This document shows, piece by piece, positions 14,184 through 21,586 of a stretch of DNA of 21,586 bases. The DNA is from Bacteriovorax sp. UBA1852 (lineage in GTDB: Bacteria; Bdellovibrionota; Bacteriovoracia; Bacteriovoracales; Bacteriovoracaceae): NCBI GenBank assembly GCA_002338505.1, contig DDIK01000022.1, positions 1-21,586 of the forward strand, written 5' to 3'. Below the pieces are notes generated by a model. That model saw nothing but the letters and a program-made list of their open reading frames with translations, made no database searches and was not told the DNA's origin. Made by a program: the position numbers and the translations under genes. Within the stretch, counting starts at the first letter, position 1, and each line of letters starts with the position of its first letter.

Positions 14184-16202
14184 ATATTTCTTAACAATAT
14201 TTAAGACATCTAATTTCTTAAATGGTTTCATTAAATGATCATTAAAGCCATGGGCGTGGTATTCATCAAGTTGCTCTTTAAACACATTTGCGGTGAAAGC
14301 TATAGTAACAACGGCTTCTAATTGATTCTTTTTTTCAATGTCTCTAATTTTTTTTAATGCTTCTACCCCATCCATTTCAGGCATTTGTATATCCATCAAA
14401 ATTAAGTCAATTTCACCAGGATTATTTTCATATATCTCAACCGCCTCTTTACCTGTCTCAGCAAACACAGGAATTATGCCTAGCTTCTTTAAATAAATCT
14501 GAATAATCAGTCGATTACTTTCTTCATCGTCTGCTATTAGAACATTCTTTTGATTATAGAGATTATCATTATCTAAATCTATATCTTGAACGGTGCCTAT
14601 TATAGGCTCACCTTTGTTCATTTCAAGTTCGTACGTGAAAATAGACCCTTCGCCATAGATAGAGTCTACACTCAATGTACCTTTCATAAGATCTGAGATT
14701 TTTTTAGAGATTGACAGCCCTAGGCCTGTTCCACCAAACTTTCTGGAAATTGTATTATCTGCTTGTGTAAACTGATCAAAAATCCCTTGAAGCTGATCAG
14801 GCTTAAGTCCTATACCAGTATCTTCAACACTTATTCTCAACGTCTGAGAAGCACTTGTTTCACTAATTTTATCTATACTTAGAACAACCCTACCATTTGC
14901 AGTGAACTTAATAGCATTACCAAGTAAGTTGACAATAATCTGCCTTAATCTGACCTGATCTGAGATGATAGAGTCGTAAACATCTTCATCGTAATTAAGC
15001 TCAAAAGTAATCCCCTTCTCTTTAGTCATATGTTCAAAGATATTTTTAATCTCAAGTATAAGTGAATTCAAAGAAAATTGAGACTCTTCGAGGGTGAAGT
15101 CATCTGACTCTATTTTTGAGTAATCTAAGATGTCATTAATAAGAGACATAAGATTCTCACTCGAGCTGGAAGCTGTTCCTACGTATTTTTGTTGCTCTTT
15201 AGTCAATTCGGTGTCTTTAAGGATATTAAGGAAGCCGATTATCGATGTGAGCGGGGTTCTTATCTCATGTGACATTGTAGCAAGAAAATTTGTCTTAGCA
15301 TCATTAGCACGCTTTGCTTTTACACTTCTCTTTTCTAATTTCTTTTTAAACCTCTTCTCATCACTCGTGTTTATGGCCAAAGTGCAATAGTACTTATTTC
15401 TATGAGTATTAGCGAGGGAGAATGAAATAGTTGTAAAGTTGAGGTCCTTCTCCTTGCTTACGAATTGATAATCTTTCTTAAAAACCGAGACCCTCTTGTC
15501 GAGACTATTTTGAATTTCAAAAAAAGCAGTATTCCAAACTGGCTCATAATTACTGTTCATTTTTCCTGTAAGGTGTCTATATTGAAAAATACGGTTAAAG
15601 TAATGGCTTGTTTCAGTGATTCTTCCATTTTGATCTCGTATAATAATTCCCATAGGTGCGTGGTAGAGAACGCCTTTAAAGAGATTTGCAAGATAGCGAA
15701 CAGATGCTGAGAGATAGTCAGAGGTATAATAGATTAGAAATACAGCGAAAAATACGACGAGTGTATAAAATGGAATATAATCCAAGAAGTTAGAAATTGT
15801 ATTACCGTGGAGCCCTCGCAACTCTGTCTTAATTTCTATAATATGACCATGTCGCTTGATAGAGTAATGCTCAACTTCATCAGTTCTTGGTTCTGTGTTT
15901 TGACTAGCATCGTATAGGAAAATATCTCTATTGAGTCTTGAGATTTTAAAGTAAACAAAAGCATTGTTTTTTTCTAGAATCTCAGTAATCATTTCTTTTT
16001 TGAATACGTTATACTTAAGAGTTCTGGTTATATGATCGATGTCTCTTTGGACATAATTATTAATTTGTTCTTCACTAGACTTAAGAATTTTGAAATAGTT
16101 AAAACTCGCGAGTATTGAAAAAACTATAAGAAGAATAATCGTGAAAGCGATAGTCATATACTTTGTGACATCTCTTATGTCTTTACCGCTTACTCGATAC
16201 AC
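14175..16202 (-). CDS. Membrane-bound hybrid histidine kinase (PAS-like, HisKA, HATPase, receiver)
   Basis: 675 residues. TM1 at about 17-38, a periplasmic sensor of about 100 residues, TM2 at about 142-164, then a PAS-like region at about 175-280. HisKA has H312 in SHEIRTPL. The ATPase domain has N429 (NLLGNAIKF), D461 in DTGIG and GTGLGLS at 491-497. A receiver (552-675) has D558-D559, phospho-site D604 in LMDIQMPEMDG, T637 and K659. All key residues are present, so it should be active. No Hpt domain is visible, so a separate phosphotransfer protein must carry the signal onward. The GTG start at 16202 overlaps the dioxygenase gene by 13 bases and has GGAAGAG upstream. The signal is unknown. 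Confidence 0.92.
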   Translation of the reverse strand: MYRVSGKDIRDVTKYMTIAFTIILLIVFSILASFNYFKILKSSEEQINNYVQRDIDHITRTLKYNVFKKEMITEILEKNNAFVYFKISRLNRDIFLYDASQNTEPRTDEVEHYSIKRHGHIIEIKTELRGLHGNTISNFLDYIPFYTLVVFFAVFLIYYTSDYLSASVRYLANLFKGVLYHAPMGIIIRDQNGRITETSHYFNRIFQYRHLTGKMNSNYEPVWNTAFFEIQNSLDKRVSVFKKDYQFVSKEKDLNFTTISFSLANTHRNKYYCTLAINTSDEKRFKKKLEKRSVKAKRANDAKTNFLATMSHEIRTPLTSIIGFLNILKDTELTKEQQKYVGTASSSSENLMSLINDILDYSKIESDDFTLEESQFSLNSLILEIKNIFEHMTKEKGITFELNYDEDVYDSIISDQVRLRQIIVNLLGNAIKFTANGRVVLSIDKISETSASQTLRISVEDTGIGLKPDQLQGIFDQFTQADNTISRKFGGTGLGLSISKKISDLMKGTLSVDSIYGEGSIFTYELEMNKGEPIIGTVQDIDLDNDNLYNQKNVLIADDEESNRLIIQIYLKKLGIIPVFAETGKEAVEIYENNPGEIDLILMDIQMPEMDGVEALKKIRDIEKKNQLEAVVTIAFTANVFKEQLDEYHAHGFNDHLMKPFKKLDVLNIVKKYLN

Positions 16203-16939
16203 AATTCTCTTCCAATTCCGACGCCTGGGTATTCTTTTTTATTAGCACCTTTGGTGCAAAACCCATTAATGAAAACACGTCTTTGCATGTCAGTTGTATT
16301 TATACTAGAGCTGTGAATGAGATAAGGTCCAAAGAAAATAACATCACCAGCATTCATTTCAAATACTACTTCTTCATATTCCCGAACGAGTCGATCAATT
16401 TGAGACGGGTTCTTTTTCAGTCCGAGATGGCCATTTTCATGAGAGTTTTTTAGTGCTTTAAGGGGTCCATTATCATAGGTCATTTTATCAATGGCGACGA
16501 CACTTTGAATGTAGCTTCCATTAATACCTAGATCATTCCATAGATCTGTATCGTATCTTCTATGATCACTATCTTGATGCCATTCAAATTCTACATTCTC
16601 GCCTGGAAGCTTAAAATGTGCTTGATTAATTATTTGAGTAATATCTTTAGTTTTGAGCAGATCACTAACAGGGCCGGTTATTTTTTTATTTATTCCATAT
16701 TCAAGTAACTTCTCTTGACGACCACCGCACCAGACTATGCGATTAAGACGACCTTCATCAAATATGTAGTGACAATCTTGACCAAGATAACTCTCACCCT
16801 CATAACTTTTTGCATCTTCTAATAAAAGATCAAAAAGGTTTTGCATTTGTGATAGTTCACTTTCATCAAAAACATTCTTGATGACAAGATAGCCATCCTC
16901 TAAGAACTTAGTCATTTGTTCGGAGTTAATATAGTTCAT
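16190..16939 (-). CDS. Phytanoyl-CoA dioxygenase (PhyH) family Fe(II)/2-oxoglutarate oxygenase
   Basis: 249 residues. The iron-binding triad is H121 and D123 in WHQD and H209 in LIHSS. R220/R221 in MQRRVF would bind 2-oxoglutarate. AGDVIFFGPYLIHSS is the typical second half of the double-stranded beta-helix. The N-terminal FLEDGYLVIKNVF is the usual PhyH opening. Family members hydroxylate lipids, amino acids or small molecules; the substrate here cannot be read from sequence. Its ATG overlaps the asd stop (ATGA) and its end overlaps the kinase start, so it is the middle gene of a tightly coupled operon. Location beside asd hints at an amino-acid-derived substrate, but that is only context. 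Confidence 0.88.
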   Translation of the reverse strand: MNYINSEQMTKFLEDGYLVIKNVFDESELSQMQNLFDLLLEDAKSYEGESYLGQDCHYIFDEGRLNRIVWCGGRQEKLLEYGINKKITGPVSDLLKTKDITQIINQAHFKLPGENVEFEWHQDSDHRRYDTDLWNDLGINGSYIQSVVAIDKMTYDNGPLKALKNSHENGHLGLKKNPSQIDRLVREYEEVVFEMNAGDVIFFGPYLIHSSSINTTDMQRRVFINGFCTKGANKKEYPGVGIGRELCIE

Positions 16940-18030
16940 AGAAGTATATTCATCATCCTTCTTAGAGGTTCAGCAGCGCCCCAAAGTAATTGATCACCAC
17001 ATGTAAATAGATTTAAGTATTCATCTCCTAAATTCATCTTGCGAACTCTTCCCACTGTAGTTTTCAGAGTCCCTGAAACGTAACGGGGATTAAGTTTTTC
17101 TCTTGTAGACTCAGGGTTATTATCAACGAATTCAACCCATTCACTATTGCTCTTTAAAATACTTTCAATTTCATCTAATGGTATATTTCTTTTTAGTTTT
17201 ATCGTCAGGGCCTGTGAATGAGATCTTAAAGCTCCTATTCTTACACAAGTACCATCAATAGGTATTTGTTGCTCTAAATTTAAAATTTTATTAGCTTCGC
17301 TCATGGCCTTCCATTCTTCTCTTGTTTGTCCATTATCAAGAGATGAATCAATCCATGGAATGATATTGAGGGCCAAAGGAACTCCAAAGTTCTTAGCATC
17401 GAGATCATTTCCTCTTAGGAGGGAGCTCATTTTGTCATCAATATCTAAAATATTAGAATCTTGTATCTTTTCATATTCATCACCAATGACTGACATCTGA
17501 GAAAGAAGCTCTTTCATGTGCTTGGCGCCGCCTCCAGAAGCAGCCTGATAGGTCATTGAACTCATCCACTCAATAAGGTCATGTTGAAATAAACTTCCAA
17601 CACCCATCAACATGAGTGAGACAGTACAATTACCACCAATGTAGTTCTTAACTCCTCGATCAATAGATTGATCGATATGCGCCTTATTTACAGGGTCTAA
17701 AATGATAACACTATCATCGTCCATCCTTTTTGCACTGGCGGCATCAATCCAATACCCCTTCCAATTAAGAGACTCTAACTTTGGTCGAATTTCTTTTGTG
17801 TAATCACCGCCTTGAGCAGAAATGATTATATCCATTTCACTTAAAGACTCTGCACTGAGTGCATCTTTTAATGTATATTGTATTTCATTAATAAGGGGTC
17901 CTGATTGACCACTTTGTGAAGTGGAAAAAAAAGATGCTTCAATTCTATTAAAGTCACCCTCTTCAATCATTCGACTGATAAGAACAGAACCAACCATACC
18001 ACGCCAGCCAATTATCCCGACTTTTTTCAT
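16936..18030 (-). CDS. asd: Aspartate-semialdehyde dehydrogenase
   Basis: Reduces aspartyl phosphate to aspartate semialdehyde with NADPH, the second step toward lysine/diaminopimelate, threonine and methionine. 364 residues from the ATG at 18030, chosen because GAGGAAA (18034-18040) lies just before it; the GTG at 18042 would sit inside that site. GIIGWRGMVGSVL is the NADP-binding turn, the nucleophile is C135 in GGNCTVSLM, TYQAASGGGA follows, and RSHSQALT carries the catalytic His. Length and motifs match the E. coli-type (Gram-negative) enzyme rather than the shorter Gram-positive form. It diverges from lysC across 162 bases and heads an operon with the PhyH oxygenase and hybrid kinase genes. 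Confidence 0.97.
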   Translation of the reverse strand: MKKVGIIGWRGMVGSVLISRMIEEGDFNRIEASFFSTSQSGQSGPLINEIQYTLKDALSAESLSEMDIIISAQGGDYTKEIRPKLESLNWKGYWIDAASAKRMDDDSVIILDPVNKAHIDQSIDRGVKNYIGGNCTVSLMLMGVGSLFQHDLIEWMSSMTYQAASGGGAKHMKELLSQMSVIGDEYEKIQDSNILDIDDKMSSLLRGNDLDAKNFGVPLALNIIPWIDSSLDNGQTREEWKAMSEANKILNLEQQIPIDGTCVRIGALRSHSQALTIKLKRNIPLDEIESILKSNSEWVEFVDNNPESTREKLNPRYVSGTLKTTVGRVRKMNLGDEYLNLFTCGDQLLWGAAEPLRRMMNILL

Positions 18031-18033
18031 AGG

Positions 18034-18040
18034 TTTCCTC
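18034..18040 (-). promoter_or_regulatory. Ribosome binding site fixing the asd start
   Basis: GAGGAAA on the minus strand, three bases before the ATG at 18030; it overlaps an upstream in-frame GTG at 18042, which is therefore not the start. Confidence 0.7.
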
Positions 18041-18176
18041 ACTAAGTTTATAAGATTACGGTAATATTCTAACGATACAGATAGTGATAGAGCAATCTAT
18101 TTTCTAACTTTTTCTTGTCAGAAGCTACATTCATCAATTAACCTATTCACTATATTTTAATCAACTCATTCATTTA
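18041..18176. promoter_or_regulatory. Divergent asd / lysC promoter region
   Basis: An AT-rich spacer between two diverging biosynthetic units, so both promoters must lie here. TTGTCA at 18115-18120 and TATATT at 18151-18156 are box-like rightward elements but do not pair at ideal spacing. No lysine riboswitch (about 170-190 nt) could fit before lysC, and no attenuator hairpin was seen. Confidence 0.4.
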
Positions 18177-18192
18177 AAAGGACTTAAGTGTA

Positions 18193-19536
18193 ATGGAAGT
18201 TATCGTATCCAAATTCGGTGGAAGTTCAATGGCTGATTATGACGCCATGACGAGATCTGCCAAAGTCGCAAATCTTCATCATTCAAATATAATTGTCGTA
18301 TCCGCTGTTTATGGAGTTACTAATCACTTAGTTTCTATTAGTACAAAATCATGTGCTGATGACTGGGAAAAAGTTTCTGAGATCCTTAATGATATTAAGA
18401 CAAAGCACTATAATATCATTAACAAATTACCAGAAAATAAAGAACTAAAGGCTACTGTTGATAAGCTTCTCAATGAGCTGACAACTCTTGCCAAGGGCAT
18501 ATATCTTCTCAAAGAATGTTCTCCTCGAACATACGACTCACTTGTGTCTTTTGGAGAGAGACTTTCTTCAGCCATCTTCACTGAAGTGTTAAAGCTTAAC
18601 ACGAAAAAAGAAGCATCCCTCTTTGATATAAGAGATGTTCTGATCACAAGCGATGACTTCAATAAGGCAGCGCCTCTAATAGAAAAGATTTCAAAAGAAT
18701 GCGATAAACGACTCGCTAACTTAGTAAATCAGGATCGAGTTTATGTCACTCAAGGATTTATTGGACGCTCAACAGAAGGTCACACAACTACACTTGGACG
18801 AGGTGGAAGTGACTACTCTGCCTCACTTATCGCAGAAGGTGTCAAAGCAGATGTCTTGCAAATCTGGACAGATGTCGCCGGTATAGCAACGACAGATCCA
18901 AGAATCGTCAAAGAAGCCAAATTAATAGACGAAATAACATTCTCCGAGGCCGCAGAGCTTGCAACATTTGGAGCAAAAATACTACATCCCACAACACTTA
19001 CCCCCGCTTTAAGAGCTAAAATAAAGGTCTTTGTTGGTTCTAGCTATGAGCCTGAAGCGAAAGGAACATGGATAAAGCCCAAAGTGGATAATGCTCCTCT
19101 AGTTAGAGCGATGGCAAAGAAATCAGAACAAGCTTTAGTGACCCTATCAACACCAAAGATGCTTGATGCTCACGGATTTCTTTTTGAAATATTTAAAGTA
19201 TTCAATGATTTCAAAGTAAGTGTAGATTCCATAACGACTTCAGAGATCTCTGTCGCTATGACCATCGAAAAAGATGTCATAAACAATAAGAAGTTCTTCG
19301 CTGAATTATCAACTCTTGGTGAGGTTAAGATAGAAAAGGACTTGGCGCTTGTAAGCCTTATAGGAAATGAAATAAATCATACTGCAAATCTCGCCAAGAG
19401 AGTCTTTTCTTGCATCAAAGATATAAATGTAAGAATGATTTGCTTAGGTGCTAGTAAGCACAACTTTTGTTTTCTCGTAAATGAAGAGCAGTCAAACGCT
19501 GCAATTCAAGGACTACACAAGGAGTTTATTGCATGA
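18193..19536 (+). CDS. lysC: Aspartate kinase (lysine-sensitive type likely)
   Basis: Phosphorylates aspartate, the committed step of the pathway. 447 residues. KFGGSS at 7-12 begins the amino-acid-kinase fold; GRGGSDYSASLIAE and WTDVAGIATTDPR form the ATP/aspartate site; FGAKILHP ends the catalytic domain. About 150 C-terminal residues contain two ACT regions (about 305-375 and 385-447) that bind the feedback amino acid. Length and motifs resemble E. coli LysC (449 residues), a lysine-inhibited monofunctional kinase; no homoserine dehydrogenase is fused. AAAAGGA lies about ten bases before the ATG. It is first in the lysC-dapB-dapA-dapD operon, so lysine feedback is a fair inference. Confidence 0.96.
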   Translation: MEVIVSKFGGSSMADYDAMTRSAKVANLHHSNIIVVSAVYGVTNHLVSISTKSCADDWEKVSEILNDIKTKHYNIINKLPENKELKATVDKLLNELTTLAKGIYLLKECSPRTYDSLVSFGERLSSAIFTEVLKLNTKKEASLFDIRDVLITSDDFNKAAPLIEKISKECDKRLANLVNQDRVYVTQGFIGRSTEGHTTTLGRGGSDYSASLIAEGVKADVLQIWTDVAGIATTDPRIVKEAKLIDEITFSEAAELATFGAKILHPTTLTPALRAKIKVFVGSSYEPEAKGTWIKPKVDNAPLVRAMAKKSEQALVTLSTPKMLDAHGFLFEIFKVFNDFKVSVDSITTSEISVAMTIEKDVINNKKFFAELSTLGEVKIEKDLALVSLIGNEINHTANLAKRVFSCIKDINVRMICLGASKHNFCFLVNEEQSNAAIQGLHKEFIA

Positions 19537-20210
19537 AATTAGCAATTCTAGGAAATGGAAAAACGGGCTCTCATGTTATAACTCTCCTACAAGGAAGAAG
19601 TGATATTCAATACAAAGTTTTTGACTCAAAAAGTCCTGCGACTTTAGAAGACTTGAAAGGATATGACGTTGTCTTATCTTTTTTGACTGGTGATGTATTC
19701 ATTACTTACATAGATAATTTAATAGAGTCAGGAATCTCCGTTGTTACAGGTTCAACGGGTTTTGAATTTAATGATTATCAATTAGCAAATATAAATTCTG
19801 GTAAGGCCGCATGGGTAAGATCCAATAATTTCTCACTTGGAATGAATCTTGTCAGAAAAGCAATAGAGCTCATGCAAAGAGCACCAACTCTATTTAAAGA
19901 TTATAAAGCTACTATTCATGAAATTCACCATACTCAGAAAAAAGACGCCCCTAGTGGAACGGCTCTCTCTTGGAAGGACTGGCTAGATTTACCTTGTGAG
20001 GTAACTAGCCAACGAACTGGAGACGTCGTGGGGACCCATATTTTAAATATTGAAACACATACTGAAAAGATATCACTTAAACACGAAGCACTAGATCGCA
20101 CAATATTTGCTGAAGGTGCCCTGTGGGCCATAGATAGAGTATTAAAACTTGAACCAGGTCTTCATGACTTTTCAGATATAGCACTAAGAACAATGCTGGA
20201 GGAAGAATGA
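19533..20210 (+). CDS. dapB: 4-hydroxy-tetrahydrodipicolinate reductase (short form)
   Basis: Reduces the DapA product to tetrahydrodipicolinate with NAD(P)H. 225 residues, shorter than the E. coli enzyme (about 273). The cofactor loop is ILGNGKTGS, in place of the usual GAxGRMG. Catalytic HH at 132-133 lies in EIHHTQKKDAPSGTA, with the substrate-binding Lys and SGT following. GTHILN and HEALDRTIFAEGAL are the standard C-terminal motifs. The reduction relative to E. coli appears to be in the N-terminal half, as in short DapB forms of some other phyla. The ATG overlaps the lysC stop (ATGA), and the end overlaps dapA in the same way, giving tight translational coupling. Confidence 0.95.
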   Translation: MKLAILGNGKTGSHVITLLQGRSDIQYKVFDSKSPATLEDLKGYDVVLSFLTGDVFITYIDNLIESGISVVTGSTGFEFNDYQLANINSGKAAWVRSNNFSLGMNLVRKAIELMQRAPTLFKDYKATIHEIHHTQKKDAPSGTALSWKDWLDLPCEVTSQRTGDVVGTHILNIETHTEKISLKHEALDRTIFAEGALWAIDRVLKLEPGLHDFSDIALRTMLEEE

Positions 20211-21100
20211 ATCTCAACGATACAAAACTGTGGACAGCGGTTATTACCCCTATGCTAGATAATGGAGATGTCGATTACAACTCCTTAGAAAGCATTCTGA
20301 ACGCTCAAGATAATGCAGGAAATGGAATTCTTATACTAGGATCAACTGGTGAAGCTCTTAACTTAGATGAAGATGAATCTAAAAAAGTTTTAGAATTTGC
20401 GTGTGATCTTAAAAAATCAGTTCCACTTATGTGTGGGGTTGGTGGCATCAACCTTAAAAGCACAAAGAAGTGGGTAGAGTATTTAAATTCGCTGACAATA
20501 GATTGTTATCTGCTTGTCACTCCCCTCTACGCAAAGCCTGGAGATGAGGGGCAATATGAATGGTTTAAAGAGCTATTAGACCTCTCAAAGAAGCCTTGTA
20601 TGCTCTACAATGTTCCAAGTCGTACAGGTAAGGACATGTCACTTTTAGCATGTGAAAAGCTAGTCGATCATAAGAACTTCTGGTCAATCAAAGAGGCCAG
20701 CGGCTCTGTTCAAAAGTTTGAGTCTTACGTTAAGGCCGCAAAGAACCAGAGGGTCTACTCTGGAGATGATGCTCTCTTACCTGAATTTTCTGAAGTTGGT
20801 GCAAAGGGACTAGTTTCAGTTGCAGCTAATGTCTGGCCTAAGCAAACAAATCTCTACGTAGAGAAGTGCTTAGATGGAACTCTTAAAAAAAGGGAGAAAG
20901 ATACTAAGATGTGGAAGGATGCAACAGAGTCTCTATTTGTCGCCTCTAATCCTATTCCAGTGAAATGGTTAATGAGTGAATTAAAGCAAATAAAGTCTGC
21001 ACTTCTTAGGCCGCCACTCACTCTAAACGACATGAATTCAAAAGATGTTGTTATGAGTGCCCATGAAAATATTCAAAATTGGTTTAATGATAACAAATAA
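20207..21100 (+). CDS. dapA: 4-hydroxy-tetrahydrodipicolinate synthase
   Basis: Condenses aspartate semialdehyde (from asd) with pyruvate. 297 residues, standard length. A TIM-barrel lyase with GSTGEALNL at 45-53, the proton-relay Tyr134 in YNVPSRTG, and Schiff-base lysine K162 in SIKEASGS. The Arg of SRTG (R139) binds the substrate carboxylate. The protein is made from an ATG overlapping the dapB stop. The order dapB then dapA inside one operon, behind lysC, is coherent with the pathway. Nothing unusual; feedback by lysine is common in Gram-negative forms but cannot be confirmed here. Confidence 0.97.
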   Translation: MNLNDTKLWTAVITPMLDNGDVDYNSLESILNAQDNAGNGILILGSTGEALNLDEDESKKVLEFACDLKKSVPLMCGVGGINLKSTKKWVEYLNSLTIDCYLLVTPLYAKPGDEGQYEWFKELLDLSKKPCMLYNVPSRTGKDMSLLACEKLVDHKNFWSIKEASGSVQKFESYVKAAKNQRVYSGDDALLPEFSEVGAKGLVSVAANVWPKQTNLYVEKCLDGTLKKREKDTKMWKDATESLFVASNPIPVKWLMSELKQIKSALLRPPLTLNDMNSKDVVMSAHENIQNWFNDNK

Positions 21101-21111
21101 AGGAAATACAT

Positions 21112-21586
21112 ATGAGTGATCAAAATTGGAAAGAAGTACTACACCTACTAGAAACTGGTGAAGTAAGAGCAGCTAATAAAGTAGATGGTAAATGGGTAGC
21201 AAATGTAAACGCTAAGAAAGCAATCCTGGAAGCATTTAAAAATGGCGACAATATCTCAATGGAAGGTTGGAATTACCAAGGCTTTATTGATAAGGCGACA
21301 GTTCCTCCAAGAGAGTTTAAGGTCGAAGATAACGTAAGAATGGTTCCTGGCGGATCATCTGTACGAACAGGAAGTTATGTTTCTAAAGGTGTCATCATTA
21401 TGCCACCTGCGTACGTCAATATTGGTGCATACATAGATGAGGGAACAATGGTTGATTCCCATGCTCTTGTTGGCTCTTGTGCGCAAATTGGAAAGAACGT
21501 CCACCTTTCAGCTGGTGTTCAAATAGGCGGTGTACTAGAGCCTATAGGTCTGGCCCCAGTCATTATTGAAGATAATTGTTTTATTG
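21112..21586 (+). CDS. dapD: Tetrahydrodipicolinate N-succinyltransferase, 3' part beyond window
   Basis: 158 codons are visible from the ATG at 21112, preceded by AAAGGAAA. Transfers succinyl from succinyl-CoA to tetrahydrodipicolinate, committing this organism to the succinylase branch of diaminopimelate synthesis. The N-terminal helical part (LLETGEVRAANKVDGKW, KKAILEAF) is shorter than in E. coli. The left-handed beta-helix repeats follow, with MPPAYVNIGAYIDEGTMVD, GSCAQIGKNVHLS and GGVLEP, which match the E. coli enzyme closely. It lies 11 bases after dapA, so it is the fourth operon gene. The C-terminal domain is cut by the window end. Confidence 0.95.
   Translation, partial: MSDQNWKEVLHLLETGEVRAANKVDGKWVANVNAKKAILEAFKNGDNISMEGWNYQGFIDKATVPPREFKVEDNVRMVPGGSSVRTGSYVSKGVIIMPPAYVNIGAYIDEGTMVDSHALVGSCAQIGKNVHLSAGVQIGGVLEPIGLAPVIIEDNCFI

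Noticed and set aside
18043..18192. Lysine riboswitch upstream of lysC
   Set aside because: The spacer is too short for the known aptamer and shows none of its helices.

Overview
The window is an AT-rich bacterial chromosome segment. Its right-hand third is core metabolism: asd on the minus strand, diverging from lysC-dapB-dapA-dapD on the plus strand, all of Gram-negative type. Lipoprotein and Sec signals, a murein-peptidase-like protein and several family-specific secreted proteins fit a Gram-negative host. Overall style suggests a Bdellovibrionota/Bacteriovoracales-type (Halobacteriovorax-like) bacterium; that placement is inference, because there is no rRNA or other phylogenetic marker here.

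Layout. 1-3120: a large minus-strand protein with LAS-type (M15/M74-like) zinc peptidase motifs meets, head to head, a plus-strand C-terminal gene fragment. Neither has a normal N-terminus, which points to a rearrangement breakpoint near 2800-2830. 3136-4884: a stand-alone receiver protein followed by a soluble histidine kinase with an N-terminal four-cysteine cluster. 4885-6342: a decayed gap and one lipoprotein gene. 6343-8698: a minus-strand accessory cassette of nucleotidyltransferase, HTH protein and two small membrane proteins, with a 12-bp palindrome just upstream of its first gene. 8699-9436: mobile-element debris, comprising a pair of 25-bp direct repeats, the last 33 codons of a tyrosine recombinase and the C-terminus of an IS66 transposase.

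9424-12074: two minus-strand exported proteins. One is a tandem duplication of an unknown domain with a clear terminator. The other is a YiiX-like permuted NlpC/P60 enzyme with a long helical N-terminus. 12219-14183: a DUF501 protein directly abutting a family-1 glycoside hydrolase that, from memory, looks closer to plant SFR2 (galactolipid:galactolipid galactosyltransferase) than to ordinary beta-glucosidases. This is the most unexpected gene in the window.

14175-18030: a tightly overlapping minus-strand operon asd - PhyH-type dioxygenase - hybrid histidine kinase. 18193-21586: lysC-dapB-dapA-dapD, with ATGA overlaps and dapD cut by the window end. Together with asd these supply aspartate semialdehyde, then tetrahydrodipicolinate and its succinylated derivative, for lysine and diaminopimelate. 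The best candidates for undescribed biology are the SFR2-like GH1/DUF501 pair, the nucleotidyltransferase cassette with its operator, and the Cys-cluster kinase with its receiver partner.
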